From the NCBI GenBank assembly GCA_964370775.1, contig CAYJKT010000010.1:1-64000 (forward strand): a stretch of 64,000 nt of DNA, written 5' to 3'. Under the pieces are notes generated by a model, which worked only from the letters and a program-made list of their open reading frames with translations, was not told the origin of the DNA and did no database searches. The translations under genes were made by a program, and so were the position numbers. This document shows positions 1-7,896 of this stretch, piece after piece (the first letter of the stretch is position 1; each line of letters opens with the position of its first letter). The stretch comes from SIG603 sp964370775. GTDB taxonomy: Bacteria > Bacillota > Clostridia > Oscillospirales > Acutalibacteraceae.

Positions 1-227
1 AGGAAATCACAAAAGGTGCAAAGGAAAGTGGTGTAAAACGCATTAGGGTACACGACTGTCGACATTCTCACGCATCACTTCTGATAGAGTTAGGGTTTAA
101 CATTCTTCTTATCTCACAGCGATTAGGGCACGAGAAAGTTGAAACCACTCTTAACACTTACAGCCACCTTTATCCAAACAAGCAAACCGAAGTAGCTGAA
201 AAGTTGGATGCTATAAACATTGCATAA
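1..227 (+). CDS. Tyrosine site-specific integrase, C-terminal end (5' truncated by window edge)
   Basis: About 74 residues remain, read in the frame starting at base 3. They carry the second half of the tyrosine recombinase active site: HDCRHSHAS (the HxxR box), LGHEKVETTL (third histidine region) and NTYSHLYP, which holds the nucleophilic tyrosine. These enzymes cut and rejoin DNA to integrate or excise phages and integrative elements. The gene points at the 3' end of guaA, a known integration target for such elements, and stops 120 bases before it. This suggests that the element extends to the left of the window. The N-terminal arm-binding and core-binding domains are not visible. Family assignment is firm; the element type (phage, ICE or island) cannot be told. 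Confidence 0.9.
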   Translation, partial: EITKGAKESGVKRIRVHDCRHSHASLLIELGFNILLISQRLGHEKVETTLNTYSHLYPNKQTEVAEKLDAINIA

Positions 228-235
228 TTATAAAC

Positions 236-288
236 GTAGCCACCAAAAGAATAATGGTAAAAAAATATTTGTAGCCATTTTGTAGCCA
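236..288. repeat. Three direct GTAGCCA repeats between integrase and guaA
   Basis: The heptamer GTAGCCA occurs at 236-242, 271-277 and 282-288 in a 120-base gap between the integrase stop and the guaA 3' end. Short direct repeats beside an integrase gene and its attachment site are typical of integrase arm-type or excisionase binding sites. That role is inferred from position only. Confidence 0.45.
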
Positions 289-289
289 C

Positions 290-338
290 TGAAAAAGAAA
301 AACCCCCGAAAACCCTGTATCTATCAGGGTTTTCGGGG
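290..338 (-). terminator. Rho-independent terminator of guaA
   Basis: A perfect 14-bp stem (304-317 with 325-338, loop 318-324) is followed on the minus strand by T-rich sequence (TTTTTCTTTTT, complement of 291-302). It lies just downstream of the guaA stop codon. The plus-strand side has no T-run, so it is read as a terminator for guaA rather than for the integrase. Confidence 0.9.
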
Positions 339-347
339 ATATAGAAG

Positions 348-359
348 TTACTCCCACTC
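348..359. other. Candidate attachment-site core at the guaA 3' terminus
   Basis: These 12 bases are the last codons and stop of guaA (GAGTGGGAGTAA on the minus strand). The 3' end of guaA is an established insertion hotspot for tyrosine-recombinase elements, in which the terminal coding bases form the attachment core. The adjacent integrase supports this role here. I see no second copy of the core inside the window, as expected if the element lies to the left. Confidence 0.5.
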
Positions 360-1886
360 AATAGTGCTAGGTGGCTTTGATGTTATATCATACAAGACCT
401 TATTAACACCCTCTACTTCGTTTACTATTCTATTAGACACCTTGCCTAATAGCTCAAACGGTAGCTTTGCCCAGTCGGCCGTCATAAAGTCAGTAGTAGT
501 TACAGCTCTTAAAGCGATAGCTTCGCCATAAGTTCTGCCGTCTCCCATAACTCCAACAGATTTAACTCCTGTCATAACTGCGAAGTATTGGTTAATATCT
601 CTTTCTAATCCAAAATTAGTTACTTCTTCTCTAAAAATTGCATCTGCATCTTTTAATGTTGCAAGCTTTGCTTCAGTGATTTCTCCCATTATTCTAACTG
701 CTAGTCCAGGTCCTGGGAAAGGTTGTCTCCATACTAGATTTTCAGGAATTTCAAGCTCTAAGCCCACTCGTCTTACTTCGTCTTTAAACAAATCTCTAAG
801 TGGTTCTACTAGGCCTTCAAATCCTATATCGTCAGGAAGTCCACCTACGTTGTGGTGGCTTTTTATAACGGCTGCTTCGCCAGTTCCACTTTCTACTACG
901 TCAGGGTAGATAGTGCCTTGACATAAGAAGTTCATTTCACCTAATTTTTTAGCCTCTTCTTCAAAAACTCTAACAAATTCTTCGCCAATGATTTTTCTCT
1001 TTGTCTCTGGGTCTGTTACACCTTTTAATCTAGTTAAAAATCTTTCACTAGCATTAACTCTAATGATGTTCATGTCGAACTCTTTTTTAAAGACTTTCTC
1101 TACTATGTCACCTTCGTTTTTTCTAAGCATTCCGTGGTCAACGAAGATACATGTTAAGTTCTTACCGATAGCGTTGTGGACTAAAAGAGCAGCAACAGAG
1201 GAATCTACGCCGCCTGAAAGTCCACATAAAACTTTTTTGTCGCCTACTTGATTTTTGATATTCTCTATTGTAGTTTGTGCAAAAGATTTCATCTCCCAGT
1301 CGCCAGCACATTTACATGCTTTGTATAGGAAGTTATGAAGTATCTCATTTCCGCAAGCGCTGTGCTCAACTTCTGGGTGGAATTGCACTGCATATAAGTT
1401 TTTAGCTGAGTTCTCCATTGCAGCAGTAGGGCAGTTATCTGTAACGGCACTTACCTCGAAACCGTTTGGAACTTTTGCTATATAATCAGTATGGCTCATC
1501 CAACTAACACTTTGTCCAATTTCAGATGACAACACAGTTCCTTTGCTAAATTTAACTTCGCAATTACCATATTCTCTAACATCAGCAGATTTAACCTCTC
1601 CACCTAGCATGTGTGCCATTAATTGAGCACCATAGCATATACCCAAAACAGGTATACCTAGCTCAAAAACTTCTGGTGAGCACTTCGGTGATGTATCAAG
1701 ATACACGCTATTAGGGCCACCTGTAAAGATGATACCTTTATACTCTCTTAAAGTTTCTGGGTCGGAGTGATATGGTTTAATCTCGCAATATACTTTTAAA
1801 TCACGTATTCTTCTTGCGATTAGCTGCGCGTATTGTCCACCAAAATCAAGAACAACCACTTTTTCGTTATAAGATGTTTTACTCAT
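348..1886 (-). CDS. guaA: GMP synthase (glutamine-hydrolysing)
   Basis: This 512-residue enzyme makes GMP from XMP using glutamine and ATP, the last step of guanine nucleotide synthesis in the cytoplasm. The N-terminal class I glutamine amidotransferase domain (about residues 9-195) shows the nucleophile region GICYGAQ and the QFHPEV histidine/glutamate pair. The ATP pyrophosphatase domain has the P-loop GLSGGVDSS. The C-terminal dimerisation domain ends in KPPSTIEWE, the family's usual terminus. Length is normal. It lies 23 bases downstream of a lipoprotein gene on the same strand and probably shares its promoter. A strong terminator follows. Its 3' end looks like an element attachment site. 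Confidence 0.98.
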   Translation of the reverse strand: MSKTSYNEKVVVLDFGGQYAQLIARRIRDLKVYCEIKPYHSDPETLREYKGIIFTGGPNSVYLDTSPKCSPEVFELGIPVLGICYGAQLMAHMLGGEVKSADVREYGNCEVKFSKGTVLSSEIGQSVSWMSHTDYIAKVPNGFEVSAVTDNCPTAAMENSAKNLYAVQFHPEVEHSACGNEILHNFLYKACKCAGDWEMKSFAQTTIENIKNQVGDKKVLCGLSGGVDSSVAALLVHNAIGKNLTCIFVDHGMLRKNEGDIVEKVFKKEFDMNIIRVNASERFLTRLKGVTDPETKRKIIGEEFVRVFEEEAKKLGEMNFLCQGTIYPDVVESGTGEAAVIKSHHNVGGLPDDIGFEGLVEPLRDLFKDEVRRVGLELEIPENLVWRQPFPGPGLAVRIMGEITEAKLATLKDADAIFREEVTNFGLERDINQYFAVMTGVKSVGVMGDGRTYGEAIALRAVTTTDFMTADWAKLPFELLGKVSNRIVNEVEGVNKVLYDITSKPPSTIEWE

Positions 1887-1909
1887 TTTATTCTGCCTTT
1901 CTGACTTAA

Positions 1910-2560
1910 TTAACCCACTGCTTCTGATATATCAGGAGGTAATACAACTTCTTCTGTTAATTCATAATATTTAACTGCAAGTTCAATTGCTCTGTTTCTA
2001 TATATTTCCATCACTTCTTGAGAAGCTGTAAAACTGCCTGTTGAACCTTGGTCTGCGTATTCTGCTTGAATTTCTTCAATTTGAAGAGGAATGTCATTTT
2101 CCCAAGCTGACTGCTCTATTTGTATAGTCTCAGCTTCGTCTTCGCTTAAAACTTCAACTAACTTGTACATAATGTTATCTATAGCTATGTTCCATGCATC
2201 TGCTGCATCATCAGCTAACATTCTCATCGTTAACAAGTCACTAGCATCGTCTAAGCCATCTAAATATGTTTCATCAATAACGTTTTCTTCATATTCATCA
2301 ACGAATTCATCAGGTCCTTGTATAGCAAAAGTTTCTTCTATATGGTCTTCTACTCTGTTGATAACTTCTTCGTCTGTCTCTGGGCTTGGTTCGATTGTTG
2401 GTTCAGCTGTTGGCGTAGGGGAAGGGGTAGGCTCTGGAGTTATCTCTACACTTTCCACACTTGCTTCAACATTGCTTTCGTAATCTGCTACAGCAACATT
2501 ACATGAAGCAAAGCTTGACATAATCAGTGCTCCAACTATTATTAAAACTAATTTTTTCAA
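1910..2560 (-). CDS. Secreted lipoprotein with LprI-like (DUF1311-type) C-terminal region
   Basis: A 216-residue protein with a lipoprotein signal peptide: MKKLV, a hydrophobic stretch, then the lipobox-like FASC with the lipidated cysteine near residue 20. A proline/threonine-rich linker with PTPSPTPT repeats follows (about 43-60), then an acidic helical region. The last 80 residues (AWNIAIDNIMYKL, a conserved-looking QSAWEN tryptophan, and YRNRAIEL) resemble the LprI/DUF1311 family, first known from lysozyme inhibitors. That match is by eye. The start is TTG at 2560, because AAAGGA lies just upstream and no ATG is in frame. A good promoter precedes it. Its target, if any, is unknown. Confidence 0.65.
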   Translation of the reverse strand: MKKLVLIIVGALIMSSFASCNVAVADYESNVEASVESVEITPEPTPSPTPTAEPTIEPSPETDEEVINRVEDHIEETFAIQGPDEFVDEYEENVIDETYLDGLDDASDLLTMRMLADDAADAWNIAIDNIMYKLVEVLSEDEAETIQIEQSAWENDIPLQIEEIQAEYADQGSTGSFTASQEVMEIYRNRAIELAVKYYELTEEVVLPPDISEAVG

Positions 2561-2591
2561 TTTATCATTTCCTTTCAGTATATCTCACTAC

Positions 2592-2620
2592 ATTCTAACA
2601 CACTTTTACAAAATTTGCAA
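2592..2620 (-). promoter_or_regulatory. SigA-type promoter for the lipoprotein-guaA unit
   Basis: On the minus strand TTGCAA (2615-2620) and TAGAAT (2592-2597) are separated by exactly 17 bases, about 35 bases upstream of the lipoprotein start. Confidence 0.65.
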
Positions 2621-2673
2621 TTATTTTTATATTCATTAAATTAGTATTTTTTAACAAGAGATAAGGACTTGCA

Positions 2674-2699
2674 ATATTAGTAGTATTTATACATATATA
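2674..2699 (+). promoter_or_regulatory. Possible SigE-type promoter of sigK
   Basis: ATATT (2674-2678) and CATATATA (2692-2699) are 13 bases apart, close to the SigE pattern ATATT-14-CATACAMT known in Bacillus. The spacing and the second box are imperfect, so this is only a candidate, supported by the fact that sigK is a SigE target in spore formers. Confidence 0.35.
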
Positions 2700-2725
2700 T
2701 TAGAAAAACAAAGAGGGGTGTTATT

Positions 2726-3406
2726 ATGTGGGCACAACTAATTCAAGCGTTTTCTTCATTGATATTTTTTATACTTCATGTCGGAGGCTCAGGGTCGTTT
2801 CCTAAAGCATTGAGTTCAAGTGATGAGAAAAAATATCTAAACCTTATGAAAAATGGTGATATCACGGCTAGAAATACATTGATAGAGCATAATCTAAGAT
2901 TGGTTGCACATGTTTTAAAGAAATATTACACACTAGCCGACCAAGAAGATTTGATATCAATTGGAACTATTGGACTTATAAAAGGTATAGACACTTTTAA
3001 CCCTGACAAAGGCAGTAAACTGTCTAGCTATGCTTCAAAATGTGTAGAAAATGAAGTATTAATGTATTTTAGAAGTAGCAAAAAAACTAACTTAGAAGTA
3101 TCTTTAAACGAACCGATAGATACAGATAAGGACGGAAATTCTTTGACAATTATGGATACAATGAGCCTTGACGATGATGTTATAGATTTTGTTGATAAGA
3201 GAATAAAATGCAAGAAAATATATGAGAATTTAGAAAAATGTTTGGATAAACGTGAGCTTAAAATAATTATTTTAAGATATGGGCTAAACGGGAAAAAAGC
3301 TTTGACACAAAGAGAAGTATCAAAAAAGTTAAATTTGTCTAGAAGCTATATATCGAGGATAGAAAAGAAAGCGTTACTAAAATTAAGAAGTAGTATAGAG
3401 GGCTAA
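2726..3406 (+). CDS. sigK: RNA polymerase sporulation sigma factor SigK (pro-form)
   Basis: This 226-residue sigma-70 family factor directs late mother-cell transcription (coat and cortex genes). The region LSSSDEKKYL followed by ARNTLIEHNLRLVAHVLKK and EDLISIGTIGLIKGID is close to SigK of Bacillus. Region 4 ends in the helix-turn-helix SRSYISRIEKKALLKL. The first 20 or so residues (MWAQLIQAFSSLIFFILHV) form a hydrophobic pro-sequence like the one SpoIVFB removes, so activation by membrane proteolysis is expected. The gene is intact, not split by a skin-type element. GAGGGG precedes the ATG. It stands alone between divergent guaA and the c-di-GMP gene. Confidence 0.95.
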   Translation: MWAQLIQAFSSLIFFILHVGGSGSFPKALSSSDEKKYLNLMKNGDITARNTLIEHNLRLVAHVLKKYYTLADQEDLISIGTIGLIKGIDTFNPDKGSKLSSYASKCVENEVLMYFRSSKKTNLEVSLNEPIDTDKDGNSLTIMDTMSLDDDVIDFVDKRIKCKKIYENLEKCLDKRELKIIILRYGLNGKKALTQREVSKKLNLSRSYISRIEKKALLKLRSSIEG

Positions 3407-3473
3407 AATAAGTAGTTTTAGATTGATTTATTCTGTTAAGAAAGTGTAACAAAAAGATGAAAAAACGAAAATC

Positions 3474-3481
3474 TTGTCGAA
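3474..3481 (+). promoter_or_regulatory. Perfect Spo0A-box-like sequence upstream of the c-di-GMP gene
   Basis: TTGTCGAA contains the core 0A-box heptamer TGTCGAA. It ends five bases before the -35 of the candidate promoter at 3487-3515, where activator sites for Spo0A usually sit. Binding is inferred only. Confidence 0.45.
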
Positions 3482-3486
3482 ATATC

Positions 3487-3515
3487 TTGAAATTAAGCTC
3501 AAATAATGTTAATAT
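3487..3515 (+). promoter_or_regulatory. SigA-type promoter of the PAS/GGDEF/EAL gene
   Basis: TTGAAA (3487-3492) and TAATAT (3510-3515) are spaced by 17 bases, about 40 bases before the start codon. Confidence 0.5.
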
Positions 3516-3556
3516 TATCGTAGTATAGTATTTATTGTAGACCAAGGAGCTTAATT

Positions 3557-6500
3557 ATGACAAACACTTTGCGTGAAAGCTATCAAAATGATAAGTTTAT
3601 AAAGTTTATTAACGATAAATTTTCTTCTAACCAAACTTTTGTTTTGTCTTTACTGAATAACTTTCCACACGGCTTAGCTATAGTTAGCAAAGACCGCGAG
3701 ATAGTTGTGTGCAATAAAGTTATTTTGAGCTATTATAACGTTCAAGACGAAAAGGGTTTTACTGCTGAATTATTTAAGCAGGCTGAAAAGATACAAAAAA
3801 ATGGAACAGATAGTATTAATTTTTTTGTTAATGCTATTGATACAGCTTTTAATGATGGCTTTTACAGTACAGATTGGGTAACTCGTGGTAGCAATAATCA
3901 AATAGTAAAGTTTGAAGCTAGTTTGATTAATTTATCTAGCGATAATAACGATAATTACCTTTTGTTGATGATTACAAACTTTACAGAAAATAGTGTATAT
4001 AATTTTAACGATAGTTTTCAAGCAATTATTGATACAACTCCTTTTGCAATAAATCTTTGGGATACAGATATGAACATAGTCCATTGTAATGAACAAACAC
4101 TTGATATGTTTGGTGTGTCTGACAAAAAAGAATACATAAATAATTTCTATGCTTTTTCACCGGAAATCCAACCTAATGGCGATAATTCACAAGAACGAGC
4201 AATTTTACACCTTGAAAACACAATTGCTAATGGCTCAAACTGCTTTAAGTGGTTGCATTTAACAAAAAATGGTGAGGATATTCCTTGCGAAATAACTCTT
4301 AAAAAAGTTGTTCTTGCTGATAATAAGGAATACATAGTAGGATTTATTCGTGATTTGAGATCTGAATTTATGAATTCAGAAAGTAACACAGTAGATGATT
4401 TTTACTTCTTAAACAAAATACCAGAAAAAATACTATTAAATAGAGTAGCTCATTTGACTAAGGAATGGTTTTACTCACTAGATGTGAGAACATCTGAGAT
4501 AACATTTTATGGCTCCAATATTGACTTGCATGGTAGAGCAGAAGGACATTTGTTTAAGTTGTCAGAAGTTCTTACTAGAGGTTTTGTTCATAAAGACGAT
4601 GAAGAATTATTCGATTTGTTGATGAAAAACATGGCAAAAGGTGTGTATGTACCTTATGACATGAGATTGTTGCAACCTGATGGAAATTATAGATATTTTA
4701 GATGGGTGTATCAACCTGTTAGCAATAAAAATGGCGAGAATGTGTTTGTTGTTGGTAGAGGTGTTGATATACACGATCAAAAGCTTTTGGAGGAATCTTC
4801 AAAACGTGATATGCTTACAGGTTGTTATGACAGAATAAGCGCAGAGAGCATAATAGAAAAAATGATAGCAAACAACAATGAAGCTACAAATGCTGTTTTT
4901 GCTATTGACTTAGATAATTTTAATTATATCAACGATAACTTTGGGCACTTGTTTGGCGATGATGTTTTACGAGATATTGCAAAAACTTTACAATCGTACT
5001 TTACATCTAATTCTGTTATTGGTAGAGTAGGTGGAGATCAGTTTATTGTTTTTGTAAGTGAAATAAATGATTTATCAGAAGTTGATACTATAGCACATGA
5101 TATTATAGACAGGTTGAGCCTAAATTATAATGTTCATAACGATAAATTAAACATTACAACTAGCTTAGGTATTGCTGTATCAACACCGACAGAAAAAACG
5201 TTTTCAGACCTTCACACAGCTGCGATTAAAGCACTGACTAGTGCTAAAAACGCTGGAAAAAATAGATATGTTTTATTTGATGCATCTATTAAAAATCAAG
5301 AAGCGAAACATGTTATAAAGGCAGATAGCGTAGATAGAATAGACAATATGCTGTTTGACCATGAACTTATATCAGCAGTGTTTGGTATACTTTACGAACG
5401 TAATGGCGATAATGTATCAATTAATTCTGTGTTGCGTTATGTTTGCCAAAAATATAATGCTGACAAAAGTTATGTATATGAGGCAATATATAGTAACGAT
5501 AGATATGAGTTATTGTATGAGTATAACAATATTTTAGGTGAACCTATTGTGTCGCCTAAGAGTGTGAGCGCTGAATATTTATCATGTTTATTTGATAAAG
5601 CGAACTATTTAGATTGTTTTTATTCTGAAAACGTAGAAGATTTAATTGAAGAAAATAGCATTTTTGTGGATATATCTGAGCAATCTATAAAGTCTATCAT
5701 ACATTCTTATATATACAAAGATAATAAAGTAAAGTTTATTTTAGGGTTAGATTATTTAAATAAAACTGAACAAAGTAATATTGACTTTAACTCACTGCAA
5801 TATATATCAAAAATTTTGTCATTTACGTTGCAAAGTAATAGATATAGAAGTGAGTTTCAAGAGAAATTAAATGAACAGGAAATACTTGTAAAATGTATAA
5901 AAATGCTACAGGTTAACGATAGCCCTGATGAGTCGATTAGAGAATTATTATCCTTGATTGCAGGCTTTTTTGCAGCAGAAAGAGGTGTGCTTTTCCAAAA
6001 ATCCTTTGATGGAACTTCTTATGCTGTCTCACATAATTGGAACGTAGAAGGCTCTAACACAAAATATATGGGTGCTATACCCCTTCAAATTTCTAATGCT
6101 ATGTTTAACTATGCAAAAGAAGAAGGCGTGTTTTTTAGTGATGATCTTGAAAGAGATTTTAATATCAGCATGTACCCGTTTGATTTAAGTTACATAAACA
6201 ACTTAATGTTCTGTCCTATTATGGATATGGATAACAATAAAATAATTGGCTTTTTGGGTATAGAGAACTTAAGTGTAAATATAGAAAAATCATGGCTGCT
6301 TAAATCTTTATCTACGTTTGTATCTGACTTTATAAATAAAAATGAACTTATTTCGCGACTTAATCAATTAAGTTATTATGATTCTTTAACAGGTATAAAA
6401 AATCGCCAAAGCTATAGGTTAGAAATTGAAAAAATAGACTCAATGGACTTAAAATCTTTAGGAGTTGCATACATAGACATTANNNNNNNNNNGGATTAGG

Positions 6501-7560
6501 TTCTATTAACGATTCTAAAGGTGCATTATATGGTGATGCTGTTATTATTAACGTAGCAAGTATGATTAGTGACAAATTTGGCGAGAATGTTTTCAGAGTA
6601 GGTGGCGATGAATTTGTTATTCTGGCTGTTGACATAGATGAAAAAGATTTTGAAAACGATATTAATGACTTAAAAGAAACTTTTTGGAGAGCTAAAGATT
6701 TTTCAGTTACAATCGGATATACTTGGAATAAAGATATTTCTGATGTTAACTTGCATGCAGATGAATCTAGAAATTTTGCTGGTTTATCTGATAGCCAAAA
6801 GTATTCTTCAATGCTTTCTCATAATTTAGATAAAGAGATTGAGAGTGGTAAGTACGTTGTATTCTTGCAACCACAAATCAGTTTTAAAACAGGTAAAGTA
6901 GATGGGGCAGAGGCGCTGATTAGAAGATTAGATGCTTATGGAAAAATTCAGCCTCCTATAACATTTATTCCGTTTTATGAAAAAGAAGGTATAATATCTA
7001 AGATTGATATTTTTGTGCTTGAAACTATATGTAAAAAGTTGAATGAATTAGGCAACACAGAGCTACAAATATCTGTAAACTGTTCTAGAAACACATTAAT
7101 GGAAGAGAACATTGTTCAAAAATTTAGTGATGTTTGCAATAAATATAATATAGATAAGTCTCAAGTTATCATAGAAATAACAGAGACAATAAGTAGTGCG
7201 TGTGATGAAGTTTTATCTGGGATAATCACGAGCTTTGCAAACGCAGGTTTCCCAATTTCTTTAGATGACTTTGGCAGTGGGTACTCTAACTTGTCTGCTT
7301 TAAAGCTAACTGATTTTGATGAATTGAAGCTTGACATGAGCCTTACAGCTAATGTGCATGAGGACTTTAAGTCTAAAATTCTAACTAAAGTTGCTTTAAA
7401 TATATGTGAGGAATTGGACGATTTAGTATCAGTTGCAGAAGGTATAGAAACACAAGAACAATTTGATGTGCTAAAAGAAATGGGTTGCGATAAAGGACAA
7501 GGTTACTTTATAGATAAGCCTATGCCGATTGAAGATTTTGTGCAAAAATATTTAGTTTAA
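3557..7560 (+). CDS. Multidomain cyclic-di-GMP enzyme: PAS-PAS-PAS-GGDEF-GAF-GAF-GGDEF-EAL (interrupted by an assembly gap)
   Basis: One gene of about 1,330 codons, split only by ten Ns. Three PAS-like sensor regions (about 35-140, 150-270, 300-410) precede a first GGDEF domain (about 415-575) with the altered motif GGDQF. Two GAF-like regions follow (about 600-930), then a second GGDEF domain with intact GGDEF, and a C-terminal EAL phosphodiesterase domain. The EAL domain keeps its catalytic signatures: EALIRR, IEITET, LDDFGSGYSNL, KLDMSL, AEGIET and QGYFIDKP. It has no predicted membrane segment, so it probably senses cytoplasmic signals and makes or degrades c-di-GMP. Neither GGDEF domain shows an RxxD inhibitory site. 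AAGGAG precedes the ATG. The methionine at 6562 is an internal residue of the second GGDEF domain, not a separate start. Confidence 0.9.
6483..6492. other. Assembly gap of 10 Ns inside a GGDEF domain
   Basis: The coding frame before the gap ends in YIDI plus one base (A). After the gap GGA-TTA-GGT reads GLGSIND. Joining them needs a missing length of 2 modulo 3. Ten Ns is 1 modulo 3, so the gap length is a placeholder. Two missing bases would give YIDINGLGSIND, an ordinary GGDEF-domain sequence. Confidence 0.9.
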
Positions 7561-7572
7561 TAAAATATAAGA

Positions 7573-7597
7573 GGGACGATTTTAATCGTCCCTTTTT
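7573..7597 (+). terminator. Rho-independent terminator of the c-di-GMP gene
   Basis: GGGACGAT (7573-7580) pairs with ATCGTCCC (7585-7592), loop TTTA, followed by five Ts. It lies 12 bases after the stop codon. Confidence 0.9.
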
Positions 7598-7628
7598 GTC
7601 GAGAAATATTCATAAAAGGCGTAAGTAA

Positions 7629-7753
7629 AAAACTTTTTCTCGTTTAAAAAGTTTTCTCTTTTTGCACCTTAGTGCAAAAATTCACTTTCAAAAATACGTT
7701 TCTTAGGCATAAGATTTTGTTTTCTATAGAAAACGATTAAGGGCGTTGCCTTA
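7629..7753. repeat. Cluster of four consecutive short inverted repeats
   Basis: Between two terminators lie four adjacent palindromes: AAAACTTTTT/AAAAAGTTTT (7629-7655), TTTTTGCAC/GTGCAAAAA (7659-7680), the 16-base palindrome GTTTTCTATAGAAAAC (7719-7734), and TAAGGGC/GCCTTA (7738-7753, imperfect). No open reading frame covers them. The arrangement looks like a decayed intergenic repeat of the kind scattered in many Clostridia genomes. That identity is an inference, as no second copy occurs in this window. Confidence 0.5.
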
Positions 7754-7820
7754 GGAACCCAAATTTGTTGGAAAAAAATTTAGTAAAACTGCTAGTTTAA
7801 TTATAAATCAATCATAACAA

Positions 7821-7872
7821 AACAGAACTGTCATTATTGGAAATACCAACCGACAGTTCTGTTCTTTATTTT
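7821..7872. terminator. Hairpin terminator downstream of the ABC exporter gene
   Basis: AACAGAACTGTC (7821-7832) pairs perfectly with GACAGTTCTGTT (7852-7863). Both sides are T-rich outside the stem (TTTTG on the minus side, CTTTATTTT on the plus side). It sits 25-75 bases after the minus-strand ABC gene stop and may act in both directions. Confidence 0.75.
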
Positions 7873-7896
7873 ATATAAATATATATTTGTAAGAAA

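Noticed and set aside
676..1251. Plus-strand reading frames inside guaA
   Set aside because: They are antisense shadows of a well-identified gene, have no SD and match no known protein type.
2091..2506. Plus-strand frames opposite the lipoprotein gene
   Set aside because: Serine- and threonine-rich translations caused by the complement of the acidic and PT-rich coding sequence.
6562..7560. A separate 332-residue GGDEF/EAL gene
   Set aside because: The frame is open back to the N gap and begins with the GGDEF-domain sequence GLGSIND, so it is the 3' part of the gene that starts at 3557.
7594..7603. Spo0A-box-like TTTTGTCGAG after the c-di-GMP gene
   Set aside because: One mismatch, it overlaps the terminator T-run and no gene starts nearby.
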